Source: RGIG4608 sp964413365
Lineage (GTDB): Bacteria; Bacillota; Clostridia; Oscillospirales; CAG-272
Assembly: GCA_964413365.1 (NCBI GenBank)
Contig: CAYPRM010000003.1
Location: 7,568 to 71,567 of the forward strand
DNA length: 64,000 nt
Reading direction: 5' to 3'
Part shown: positions 35,792 to 44,382 of the stretch, piece by piece
How the letters are laid out: every line of letters begins with the position of its first letter
Numbering within the stretch: the stretch's first letter is position 1
Notes under the pieces: model-generated
The model's input: only the letters and a program-made list of their open reading frames with translations
What the model was told of the DNA's origin: nothing
Databases searched by the model: none
Position numbers and translations under genes: made by a program

Positions 35792-37084
35792 TCACTTTTC
35801 AAGCTCTGCCTTAGCCGCCTGATACTGAGCCAGAAGAAGGTAGGTCTCAGCGTGGGAGGTATGGTCAAGCAGATTCTTGCAATCGCTCTTTATCCAACCG
35901 TTTTCCCATCCTGCAAGCCATGACACGGGGATGTATCCGTCCCTGCCGTAATGCTCGTATGCATAGTCGATGGACTTCTGCACGTCATCAAGATATACGG
36001 TCTGTGTGGGATCTGCAAGGAAGAGGTCGTAGTAGCCGATGTACATTACAAGGTTGAACCACGTTGTGGTAGCAGTGGGGTACATTACGTATCCCTCTAC
36101 GAAATCGTGATATCCGAAATATTCCCTGCAGCTCTCGGCGGTAGCTCTTGCGTGGTCGAGATAGGTCTCGTCGCCCGTTACGTTATACATTGCAACGCCT
36201 GCGCTGATCATAGCGCCGCTATTGTAGGTGTATTTCGTTTTATCGAAGCTATCGTTTGCAACGGGAACGCCGTTCTCGTCAAAGATAGTGCCGACGAGGT
36301 CGTAGTAAAGGTTATCGGAGGGATCGCGAAGTGTATTATACATAAAGTCGTACACGTTCGTTGCCCATGTGAAGAATTCGGTGCGTCCTGTCTCTCTGTA
36401 AAGATCGATGAGCACCTTGATGAAGGGTGCGTTACTGCAGGAGTGGCGCGAGGTGTAATCCTGTCCCCAAGTTATACCGCCGACGTTCTCCATAAATCCT
36501 ACGAGGTAAACATACTCCGCAAGCTCGATGGAGGTATCGAGATACTCCTTATCGCCATAGAGCTTATAAGCGTTATAGTACTCACGTGCAATCCAGATCT
36601 GGTCATCGAACACGGAAAGAGTACCAAAAGCATTAGCCTTGAATTTGCCCCTCGTGGAGCGGTTGACTGCAAAGACGGTGAACTCACGTCCCTCACCGCC
36701 GACTCCAACGGTATTGTCGCTACGGACGCCACGGTAGTAGTCAAATGCGGAGAAGATATTCTCCATCTCGGTCTGATATCTGTTATCAGTCAGCTCGTTG
36801 CAGCGGAGCATCATACTTACAAGTCCTGTATATCTCCAGCAGTCCGACCAGTCGGACTCATTCTCAAGCTGAGGAAGGTTACGGTGCGCGTACTCGAGCT
36901 CCTCGTCAAAGAAGTCATTATAGAGCACCTTTGCCATATATTCTCCGCGGAGAAGGTTACGCTCCGCAAGGGAATTTACGTTGAAGCCCTCGCCGTTTGC
37001 GATCTCCTCGGGGGTGCAGGCGAAAAGCATCAGCGAGCCTGCCATCATTGCCAAAACCAGAACGAATGATATTATTTTTTTCAT
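35792..37084 (-). CDS. Surface GH76-like alpha-1,6-mannanase lipoprotein
   Basis: A 430-residue protein with lipobox LFAC (cysteine near 23) and the same GH76 pattern as the gene 46 bases downstream: VFDDQIWIAREYYNAY, SRHSCSNAPFIKVL, and YTYNSGAMISAGVAMY with TGDETYLDHA. It should cut alpha-1,6-mannan backbones at the cell surface and supply oligosaccharides to the ABC importer encoded upstream. The start at 37084 has GAGAGG nearby; the in-frame start at 37108 would add eight residues that overlap the previous stop. Catalytic action is inferred from family residues only. Confidence 0.82.
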   Translation of the reverse strand: MKKIISFVLVLAMMAGSLMLFACTPEEIANGEGFNVNSLAERNLLRGEYMAKVLYNDFFDEELEYAHRNLPQLENESDWSDCWRYTGLVSMMLRCNELTDNRYQTEMENIFSAFDYYRGVRSDNTVGVGGEGREFTVFAVNRSTRGKFKANAFGTLSVFDDQIWIAREYYNAYKLYGDKEYLDTSIELAEYVYLVGFMENVGGITWGQDYTSRHSCSNAPFIKVLIDLYRETGRTEFFTWATNVYDFMYNTLRDPSDNLYYDLVGTIFDENGVPVANDSFDKTKYTYNSGAMISAGVAMYNVTGDETYLDHARATAESCREYFGYHDFVEGYVMYPTATTTWFNLVMYIGYYDLFLADPTQTVYLDDVQKSIDYAYEHYGRDGYIPVSWLAGWENGWIKSDCKNLLDHTSHAETYLLLAQYQAAKAELEK

Positions 37085-37108
37085 ATTCAGTACCTCTCTT
37101 TTCAGCAA

Positions 37109-38560
37109 TTAAACGATGACACGGAAAAGCTTCCAGAAGAGATCGGAGATCCACTTAGTGATCCAGCTCTGAAGCTTATAGAAGAATGTGGGGTTATTGG
37201 GCTCCTGGCTTCCCTTTTCATCAATGATGTCCTGGAAGGTCTTGCCCTTGATAAAGCGAGTAAGCTGAGGAACGTTCTCGATGGAGTAGATCGTACCCTC
37301 CGAGAAGTCCTGATAGTAATATGTAAGTCCGTCGACCTCTGCCGTCTTCTGGTCTCCGAGAGGATAACCGAGTTTTTCGGCATTTCCGAGTCCCTGCGCC
37401 GATTCATCGACTATGTTAAGGATCTCGCCGTAGATCATATAGACCTTCATATCGTCGGGATTGAGCATGAGCATCATATTGGTTCTGCCCCAAGCATTAC
37501 CTGTGCCCTCACTTCCGACATACGCCTGCTTAAGATACATACTATCCCAATAGAGTATTCCCTCATGGTCGGGAATGCCGGGAATGAAGCCCTTATCAAT
37601 AAGATCATAATACTTATCGTGGAACTTCTGCTGTACCTGCTCGACGGTAAGTCCCTTTCCACCGTAGAATGGGCTAGCCTCGATCGCGGGCTGAGTTATC
37701 TCGGTGCGAGTGAGCTCATCGAAATCCATCTCGAGCGCCTCAAATTTGCCACTCTCTTCATTATATCTGACGCCTGCGCGGACGAGGAGGTCGCCGTTCT
37801 CAGGCATAAAGAGGAGTCCCTGTGCAAATGCCTGCGCAGTTCCCTTCATACCCTCAAGCTCATAATCGAACGGATCGGATATGGGCTCCATAAGGCTTCC
37901 TGCCTTAGCCTCCTTATAGAAGTTGAAGAATTCGCCCGAGATCATAAACGCCTCGTCCTTAAGGAACGAATACGCTATGGTCGTAACGTGAACTCTGGGG
38001 CTCTCGAAGCCGTATTCGCTATCTCCGTCATAGAAGTCGAGCTTTATGACAGATCCGTCCCAGACGCTGAGCATATCAGTGGGAATACCGCAGTTATAGC
38101 CCTTTTCGCAGAGTCTTGCGTACTCTGCGTATATTTTCTGCAATGCGTAATTTGCATCGTATGCAACGCTTGTGCCGTATTTATTATTGAGCTTGCTCCA
38201 GACAGCCTGAACGTCATATCCTGCTTGTCTGTTGATTATGAAGCTCTCCATATCGACAAAGTGCTTGCGACCGTTGGAGTCGATATTCATACCGCCCACG
38301 TCGCGCTTATTGGAATAGCGTCCGTCAGCCGTTTTTTCGGCGTAAACGTAGCCATACTCGTAATTCTGGCAAACGGTCTTGCCGTCCGCAAGAGTTATGA
38401 GCTCACCCACAACACTTCCGTATTCCTCTCTATAGGGAGTGAGTGCCGCGACCGCCTCGCCCTCTGCAAATGCAGGGAGTGCGGACATCGGAACGATCAT
38501 CCACGTAAGGAGGACCAGCAGTGCCGTAAGTCTTTTTGTCATTTTTTGTACCTTACTCAT
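37109..38560 (-). CDS. Secreted protein with LGFP-like repeats
   Basis: A 483-residue protein with a Sec signal peptide (KRLTALLVLLTWMIVPMS, cleavage probably after AFA near 32). The mature part contains LGFP-like repeats: EKLGYPLGDQKTAEVDGLTYYYQDFSEGTIYS near 390-420 and related phrases with GIPTDML and GIPDHEG. LGFP repeats bind cell-wall polymers such as arabinogalactan or mannan. The C-terminus is hydrophobic and basic (WITKWISDLFWKLFRVI) and may bind the membrane. It sits between the ABC permeases and the surface GH76, four bases after the permease stop, so a role in glycan capture is likely but not shown. Confidence 0.6.
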   Translation of the reverse strand: MSKVQKMTKRLTALLVLLTWMIVPMSALPAFAEGEAVAALTPYREEYGSVVGELITLADGKTVCQNYEYGYVYAEKTADGRYSNKRDVGGMNIDSNGRKHFVDMESFIINRQAGYDVQAVWSKLNNKYGTSVAYDANYALQKIYAEYARLCEKGYNCGIPTDMLSVWDGSVIKLDFYDGDSEYGFESPRVHVTTIAYSFLKDEAFMISGEFFNFYKEAKAGSLMEPISDPFDYELEGMKGTAQAFAQGLLFMPENGDLLVRAGVRYNEESGKFEALEMDFDELTRTEITQPAIEASPFYGGKGLTVEQVQQKFHDKYYDLIDKGFIPGIPDHEGILYWDSMYLKQAYVGSEGTGNAWGRTNMMLMLNPDDMKVYMIYGEILNIVDESAQGLGNAEKLGYPLGDQKTAEVDGLTYYYQDFSEGTIYSIENVPQLTRFIKGKTFQDIIDEKGSQEPNNPTFFYKLQSWITKWISDLFWKLFRVIV

Positions 38561-38563
38561 TAA

Positions 38564-39475
38564 TTACTCCTTTATACCTGCGAAGGTTACTGTATTCATA
38601 AAATACTTCTGAAGGAATGCAAATATCAGGAGGGACGGGAGCATTATGATCAGAGATCCTGCCATGATAGCGCCGTAGTCCGTTTCATATATTTGCTGAT
38701 ACTGACCTAAGATGAGGGACAGCACCGAGACATCGCCCGATATCAAGACCACGCTCGGCCACAGATACGAGTTCCAATACGAGTTGAACGTAATGATGCC
38801 AAGGGTGATAAGTCCCGAGGATACCTGCGGAAGATAGATCTGCCAGAATATTCTGAACTCGCTCGCTCCGTCCACTCTTGCCGCCTCACCGAGTGCTGCG
38901 GGCACGCCGTGGAAGAACTGTCTCATAAAGAATATACCGTAAACGCCTATCGCACCGGGCAGGATGACTGCAAGCACAGTTCCTATAAAGCCCGAGCCGC
39001 CATTTCCCAATATATCGTTTCCACCTACGAGGGGAAACTTAGCCAGCACGTAATACTGAGGAAGCAGGGTTACTATACTCGGTATCATAAGGGAAAGTAT
39101 CATTATTCTGAAGATTATCTTTCTGCCCCTGAACCTGAGCTTTGAGAATGAATATCCTGCCATGCTTCCAAAGAAAAGGTTGGTAAACATACCCACAGCA
39201 GTGATTATTATCGTATTTCCGAGTGCGGAAAAGAAATTATCCTGCTTTGAGAAGAATTCCGTAAAGTTATCAAAGGTTATCTCATTGGGAACGAAGGAGA
39301 TCGGTATTCTCATAGACTCCATCAGAGGTCTGATGGCTGTGATTATCGACCAATAGAACGGCAGCAGCATTATGACTGCAAATGCCGCCATCAGCAGATA
39401 TATGAGCACCCTTCTCACGATCCCTGCGACCTGCATTGAGAGAGGAAGCGTCGATTTTTTCTTAGTTATATTCAT
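38564..39475 (-). CDS. ABC sugar importer permease (MalG type)
   Basis: A 303-residue membrane protein with six helices. The EAA loop that contacts the ATPase is visible as EAARVDGASEFRIFWQIYLPQ near 205-225, the usual place in carbohydrate uptake type 1 transporters. The ATG at 39475 follows GGGAAG; a TTG at 39490 is an alternative. It overlaps the partner permease's regulatory region and forms the inner-membrane channel with it. The matching MsmK/UgpC-type ATPase is not encoded here, so a shared ATPase elsewhere must drive transport. Confidence 0.93.
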   Translation of the reverse strand: MNITKKKSTLPLSMQVAGIVRRVLIYLLMAAFAVIMLLPFYWSIITAIRPLMESMRIPISFVPNEITFDNFTEFFSKQDNFFSALGNTIIITAVGMFTNLFFGSMAGYSFSKLRFRGRKIIFRIMILSLMIPSIVTLLPQYYVLAKFPLVGGNDILGNGGSGFIGTVLAVILPGAIGVYGIFFMRQFFHGVPAALGEAARVDGASEFRIFWQIYLPQVSSGLITLGIITFNSYWNSYLWPSVVLISGDVSVLSLILGQYQQIYETDYGAIMAGSLIIMLPSLLIFAFLQKYFMNTVTFAGIKE

Positions 39476-39486
39476 ACTCTTCCCTC

Positions 39487-40398
39487 TCAATCATTATTGT
39501 CGTTTATTTTGTCCTGAATGTGGTTATTGATCGAGGTTATGATCATTATAACTACGAAGAGGACGACCGCCATTGCGTTGGCAAGTCCGCTTCTGTTACT
39601 GTCAAACGACATGAAGTAGATCTGGAATACGGGTGTAGCCGTTCCCGAGCCGCCTCCTGTCATTATCTTTACCTGATCATAAAGCTGGAATGCGCCGATC
39701 ATACTCATCATGACCACGAAGAACGTCGCCTGACCGATCTGCGGCAGGGTTATGTTCTTAAACAGGTGCCATTTGTTTGCACCGTCGACCTTAGCAGCCT
39801 CGATTATATCGGGAGAAACGCCCTGAAGCGCGGCAAGATAGATTATCATATTGCCGCCTATCGCGCCCCACACATTGACTATCGCGATGCACGCCATCGC
39901 AACTCCCTCCGTGCCGAGCCAATCGAGCGGTGCGCCGCCGAACCACGAGAGTACCTGATTCATAAGTCCGTAGTCAGCCGCATTGAAGATGAACTGGAAC
40001 ACGAAGGATGCCGCAACGCCGCTGGTAACAGAGGGGAGATAGTACATTATTCTGAACATCTTAGCCCCTCTGATCTTCTGATTTACCAGCACCGCAAAAA
40101 GCAAGGATATCACTACCACGAGCGGAACATACAGTGCCACGTAGTAGAGCACGTTTCCGAACGATTCTCTAAACGTTGACAGTCCCTTAGCGGTAAAGAT
40201 CTCTATGTAGTTCTCAAATCCTACCCACTCGATCTTGCTCAAATTCCTCTGGCTGTAATCGCAGAAGGAAAAGTATATAGCCATCAATACAGGAAGTAAA
40301 ACAAACAGGCAGAAAAATATTAATGCCGGAGTTATGAAGAGATACGCGGTCCGCTCCTGCTTGCGCTGTACCTCAGTCAGCTTTTTTCTCTTTCGCAT
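39487..40398 (-). CDS. ABC sugar importer permease (MalF type)
   Basis: A 303-residue protein with six helices and an EAA loop, EAAKVDGANKWHLFKNITLPQ near 210-230. It is the first of the two permeases after the binding protein, as in most clostridial oligosaccharide importers. An AGGAGG site seven bases before the ATG gives the start. It probably imports alpha-mannan oligosaccharides because it is flanked by GH125, GH76 and LacI genes. Confidence 0.93.
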   Translation of the reverse strand: MRKRKKLTEVQRKQERTAYLFITPALIFFCLFVLLPVLMAIYFSFCDYSQRNLSKIEWVGFENYIEIFTAKGLSTFRESFGNVLYYVALYVPLVVVISLLFAVLVNQKIRGAKMFRIMYYLPSVTSGVAASFVFQFIFNAADYGLMNQVLSWFGGAPLDWLGTEGVAMACIAIVNVWGAIGGNMIIYLAALQGVSPDIIEAAKVDGANKWHLFKNITLPQIGQATFFVVMMSMIGAFQLYDQVKIMTGGGSGTATPVFQIYFMSFDSNRSGLANAMAVVLFVVIMIITSINNHIQDKINDNND

Positions 40399-40420
40399 TG
40401 TTTTATCCTCCTAAATGCTC

Positions 40421-41794
40421 TTATTTTTTATAAACCTCAAGAAGGTTATCCGTCTGCTCCTCGATGGTAGCAAGGATGCTCTGTCTTCTATCAGAGTCGT
40501 TAGCGCCCTTGCAGAAGCTTGCAACGTAGCTGTTGAAAACGTTGACCTGAACGTCCTTCCAACCGGGTACGCTGGGACGTGTTGTATAGGTATCTGCGTA
40601 AGGAACTGTATCCTTAAGCACCTTATTATTCGTGATTATGGGGTTAGTATGTGTCGACTTAAGTGCGGGAACCGTGCTGCTTATTTCAGACCACTTGAGC
40701 ATATTCTCTTCATTGTATACCCAGTCCTGAATGAAATCCCAGCAACGCTCTACCTTTGCTTCCCAAGCCTCGTCCATATTCTTCTCGTATATGGGCTTCG
40801 GAATAGCAAGACCGTATCCGCCGAGCACGCCTCTGTTAGCGCCACCCTCACCGGGGTACTTGGGCTGGGGCATATATCTTACGTTAACATTGCTTGCATA
40901 TTTCTGAAGGTAAGAGATGAAGTATGTGGGGCGGTAGTACATAGCGAGCTGTCCCTGAACGAACGCCATCTCGCTGACGTAGCCCTCTGTGTAGGTGTTA
41001 TTATAGAGCTTATGGAAGTAATCAAGAAGATCCTCGCCCTTTTTATTGTTGACGGAGGTATTGCCCTGAGCGTCGAAGAAGTCGCCACCGGTGGAAACGT
41101 AGTTGTGATAGAAGAACTCGTTGACATCCTTGCCGTCAAAGCCGCTCTTTACCTCAACATTCGTTCCTGCTACCTGATACTTAAGTCCCTTAAGCTTTGT
41201 AGCGGTATCAAGCAGGTCATCCCATGTCCAGTCAAGTCTGTCGGAGCCGTCATCGTTCCAGAAGCAGGTGATGGGAGCGTCGGGATTCTGCTCGTTGTAT
41301 GCGTTAACGATATCCATATTGACGTATACGCCCCACATATCGAGGTCGAGGGGCAAGCCGTACTGTATACCGAGGTAGTTCATCTCGTTATACGCGGTGG
41401 AGTTGAACTTGGATGCGTCGATGCCGTCCCTTGCGATGTACTCGTCAAGAGGAAGAAGGACCTCATCGTATGCGTATGAGGGGGTGTTGAAGCGGTCCCA
41501 GATCATAAGGTCAGGACCTGTGTTGGTGTTCATTGCACCCGCGAAGGTCTGCTCAAAGTCGGTGATGATCTTGAGCTCGATCGTAAGTCCCTGATCGTTG
41601 TTCTTGTTGTACCACTCGATGAACGCCTTGAGGTTCTCAGCGTCCGTACCAGTCCACTGACCGCCTGCCCAGAGGAGGATGGTGTTCTCGTCCCTACCGT
41701 TATTGGGAGAGGGGCATCCGCTCAGAACGAGCGTCATTGAAAGGCACATAGCCACGATGGCTACCAAGCTAATGATTTTCTTAAACATTTTCAT
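40421..41794 (-). CDS. Extracellular sugar-binding lipoprotein of ABC importer
   Basis: A 457-residue solute-binding protein of the family 1 extracellular type. The signal ends in the lipobox LSGC (cysteine at 27), and the mature protein shows the binding-protein features TILLWAGGQWTGTDAE at the first strand and GRRPDLMIWD-like NTGPDLMIWDRF near 98. The ATG at 41794 lies only three bases after GGAG; the ATG two codons later (41788) has better spacing and may be the real start. It captures the imported oligosaccharide at the surface. It lies directly after GH125. Confidence 0.92.
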   Translation of the reverse strand: MKMFKKIISLVAIVAMCLSMTLVLSGCPSPNNGRDENTILLWAGGQWTGTDAENLKAFIEWYNKNNDQGLTIELKIITDFEQTFAGAMNTNTGPDLMIWDRFNTPSYAYDEVLLPLDEYIARDGIDASKFNSTAYNEMNYLGIQYGLPLDLDMWGVYVNMDIVNAYNEQNPDAPITCFWNDDGSDRLDWTWDDLLDTATKLKGLKYQVAGTNVEVKSGFDGKDVNEFFYHNYVSTGGDFFDAQGNTSVNNKKGEDLLDYFHKLYNNTYTEGYVSEMAFVQGQLAMYYRPTYFISYLQKYASNVNVRYMPQPKYPGEGGANRGVLGGYGLAIPKPIYEKNMDEAWEAKVERCWDFIQDWVYNEENMLKWSEISSTVPALKSTHTNPIITNNKVLKDTVPYADTYTTRPSVPGWKDVQVNVFNSYVASFCKGANDSDRRQSILATIEEQTDNLLEVYKK

Positions 41795-41823
41795 AATCTC
41801 CTTTTATATTTTTATTGAAAATA

Positions 41824-43083
41824 TTATTGGTCTGTGATCACAAGATCCATAATGAATATTGCGTAAAGCGTATTCGCCCATGCGAACCATTCGCGCGTGA
41901 ATTCATAGGGATCGTTTACATTGAAGCCCTCGTGCATAAGGAGGGTATCTGCGGTGGTTGCTTTAAGCGTACGGCGTATTCGGTCTATCTCATCTCTGTC
42001 GAGAGAGGTGAGTGCCTGAATTATCAGAGCGATATGCCACACATAATCCGCAGGGGTATGTGGGCTGCCGACGCCGCTTGCGTATTCACCGCTGTAATAG
42101 AAGGGGTTTTGCTTACTGAGGACTGCCCTGCGTGTTCTGAGATATATCGGATCGTCCTTCTCACAATAATCGAGATAAGGAAGCGACATAAGGCTCGGAA
42201 CGTTCGCGTCGTCCATAAAGCTGACTCCGCCGAGTCCGTCGACCTCATATGCGTACACATCACCGTCATCGGTATGGATGATACCGTATTTCGCGATACC
42301 GTCGTCGATCTCCGAGGTCAGCTTCAGCGCGATATCCTTCAGGGGATCGTCGATGCCTGCTGTGACGATATTCTGAATGAGTGTCTTAAGCGTTACCGAG
42401 GCGAACATATTTGCAGGCACGAGATAGTGGTATTTGCACCTATCGTCGCTCGGTCTGAACGCCGACCAGACCATGCCCGTATATGCTGTTTTTGCACCCC
42501 TACCTCCGTTCTCGAGTGTATCGTGGGCAAATTCACCAACACGAGCAAACGAGTATGTAGAGCGCTCGTCGTGATGCTGCTCCGTTATCATGGTGTCGAG
42601 CATGACTCCGTATGCACGGAAGAAGAGCTCGTCAAAGACGCCTGCATCCTGCGTATAGCGGTAATACTTATTTATCAGCCAGAGAGGATATATGAGCGAG
42701 TCGAGCTCGTACTTCCTTTCCCAGACATGATCGTTATTGACCGTTATATCCTTGTGCCCCATGCCGTTTGCCGTTTTATTGAAGGCGTTTGCATAAGGAT
42801 CTATCAGAATGCATTTGAGCTGTCTTGTTATCAGGGAGCGAATGAGCGCTCGTACGTCGGGATCCTCGCCTGCAAGTCTGACGTAGTGGCTGACCTGCAC
42901 GCTGCTGTCGCGAAGCCACATTGCGGGGATATCTCCCGTTTTGATGAATGCATCGCCTCCGTCGTCCTCGACCGTGGTCTCGAGCGTGCTCAAGTAGCAT
43001 CTCCTGAACATCTCTCTTTCGATGGGATCATGCAGAAGTCCTGCCATCCTATCGACGTAGCTGTAAAGCTTTTCGTATTTCAC
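41824..43083 (-). CDS. GH125 exo-alpha-1,6-mannosidase
   Basis: A 419-residue cytosolic enzyme of family GH125 (formerly DUF1237). The family signature GDIPAMWLRDSSVQV is at about 50-64, and further matches are KYELDSLIYPLWL near 130 and DDANVPSLMSLPYL near 300. GH125 enzymes remove alpha-1,6-linked mannose from the non-reducing end by inversion. The start is a GTG at 43083 with GGAGG-like AGGAGGAG ten bases upstream; a nearby ATG is out of frame. It leads the importer operon and is preceded by two LacI-type operator palindromes. Confidence 0.93.
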   Translation of the reverse strand: MKYEKLYSYVDRMAGLLHDPIEREMFRRCYLSTLETTVEDDGGDAFIKTGDIPAMWLRDSSVQVSHYVRLAGEDPDVRALIRSLITRQLKCILIDPYANAFNKTANGMGHKDITVNNDHVWERKYELDSLIYPLWLINKYYRYTQDAGVFDELFFRAYGVMLDTMITEQHHDERSTYSFARVGEFAHDTLENGGRGAKTAYTGMVWSAFRPSDDRCKYHYLVPANMFASVTLKTLIQNIVTAGIDDPLKDIALKLTSEIDDGIAKYGIIHTDDGDVYAYEVDGLGGVSFMDDANVPSLMSLPYLDYCEKDDPIYLRTRRAVLSKQNPFYYSGEYASGVGSPHTPADYVWHIALIIQALTSLDRDEIDRIRRTLKATTADTLLMHEGFNVNDPYEFTREWFAWANTLYAIFIMDLVITDQ

Positions 43084-43125
43084 CTGTGAACATCTCCTCC
43101 TGTTCTATACTATATGGTAAGGCTC

Positions 43126-43142
43126 TTAAAACCGTTTTTCTG
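43126..43142 (-). promoter_or_regulatory. Operator-like site for the LacI regulator, proximal copy
   Basis: TTAAAACCGTTTTTCTG contains the half-site AAAACCGTTTT with a central CG, as LacI-family operators have. It lies 43 bases before the GH125 start. Confidence 0.55.
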
Positions 43143-43231
43143 CCGATGAAAACACATCACATCGGAGCATTGGAGTCTGCTCATTCACCGCCATTTTGCG
43201 GCTTATCGGTGCGGCTTCGTGTTTTTTCGAC

Positions 43232-43247
43232 GGAAAACCGTTTTTCC
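43232..43247 (-). promoter_or_regulatory. LacI-type operator palindrome, best copy
   Basis: GGAAAACCGTTTTTCC matches its own reverse complement at 14 of 16 positions and has a central CG. Two TATTAT -10-like boxes on the minus strand lie just upstream of it (43256-43264), so binding would cover the start of the GH125 operon. Confidence 0.65.
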
Positions 43248-43332
43248 AAAAGCCAATAATAATAGCATTTGCTCCGCTATGGGGTAATGCCATTATTTGT
43301 TTTTCAATTAGATCAGATCATTTCGGCATCGG

Positions 43333-44367
43333 TCATTCTGCCGTCTGCCACTTATTGTTCTTTACGGAATATCCGACGACTATCTCACTCTCGACGAGGG
43401 CACATTGCGGTGTCTTTATGTCATTAAGTTGATCGACGAGCATCTCCACCGCAGTTTTACCGAGCAAGGTATAATCCTGTCTTGCGTAGCTGAGGGGCGG
43501 ATCGAACGTTCCGTTATCAAGTGCGCGTCCGAGCGAGAACACCGAGACGTCATATCCGATTCTAAGATCCTTTTCCGCCGAGATACTATATATCTGCTGT
43601 GCCACGATATCATCGCAGGTGATGAACACCGAGTCCTTATCTATTATCGAGCGTATATAAGCGTCATTATTTGGATCGACGAATATCCTGCGCGATATCA
43701 CGCGGTCATTCATATTGATACCGTTCTCCATGCAGGCCTCGTAGAAGCCTCTGTATCTATCCTGAGAGATGGTCATCTCCCCTTCACTATTTATAAGGTA
43801 GATATTTTTAAGTTTTGTAAGCTCGATCAGCTTGAGGGCGGTATTTTTAGTCAAGGTCATATTGTCGACGTCGACGTAATTGATCTTCTCTGCATTTTCA
43901 GGTCTGCCGAGCACGACAAAGTTGATATGCTGTGAGTCGATCTGGGAGATACGCTCATCGTGAAGACAGGGGCTCATCATTATCGCGCCGTCGATCGGTG
44001 CGCAACCCCTTCGGAGTGTATCAAGAAGCGTTTCCCTATCGGAGTTATAATAAATAAGTAAGGAATATCCGTGCATGGACGCCTCCTTTACGCAGGAGAC
44101 GATGAGATTTTTATATATCTTCTTATTGATATCGTCACTGCTCTCAAGAAGCAGGGCGAGTATATTTGATTTTTTACTTGAAAGCGTTGATGCGTAAAAA
44201 TTGGGATGGTAATCGAGCTCCTCGCAAGCGCGGAGCACCTTTTCTCTCAACTCGTCGCTCACGAACTTCTTGCCCGTAAGAACGTTTGAGACCGTTGACT
44301 TAGCGACGCCTGCGCGGGCTGCCACGTCAACGATATTCACAGCATCCTTCAATCTCGTATCCTTCAT
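43333..44367 (-). CDS. LacI-family transcriptional regulator
   Basis: A 344-residue regulator. The N-terminal helix-turn-helix is canonical: VNIVDVAARAGVAKSTVSNVLTG at about 10-32, followed by the hinge helix YHPNFYASTLSSKKS. The rest is a periplasmic-binding-like ligand domain (ILALLLE, VVLGRPE, FITCDDIVAQQ). It probably senses mannose or a mannosyl oligosaccharide. Sites built on AAAACCGTTTT lie before GH125 and GH38, on either side of its own gene. It is 15 bases after the GxGYxYP gene and shares its promoter. Confidence 0.93.
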   Translation of the reverse strand: MKDTRLKDAVNIVDVAARAGVAKSTVSNVLTGKKFVSDELREKVLRACEELDYHPNFYASTLSSKKSNILALLLESSDDINKKIYKNLIVSCVKEASMHGYSLLIYYNSDRETLLDTLRRGCAPIDGAIMMSPCLHDERISQIDSQHINFVVLGRPENAEKINYVDVDNMTLTKNTALKLIELTKLKNIYLINSEGEMTISQDRYRGFYEACMENGINMNDRVISRRIFVDPNNDAYIRSIIDKDSVFITCDDIVAQQIYSISAEKDLRIGYDVSVFSLGRALDNGTFDPPLSYARQDYTLLGKTAVEMLVDQLNDIKTPQCALVESEIVVGYSVKNNKWQTAE

Positions 44368-44382
44368 TTTATTCTATCTATC

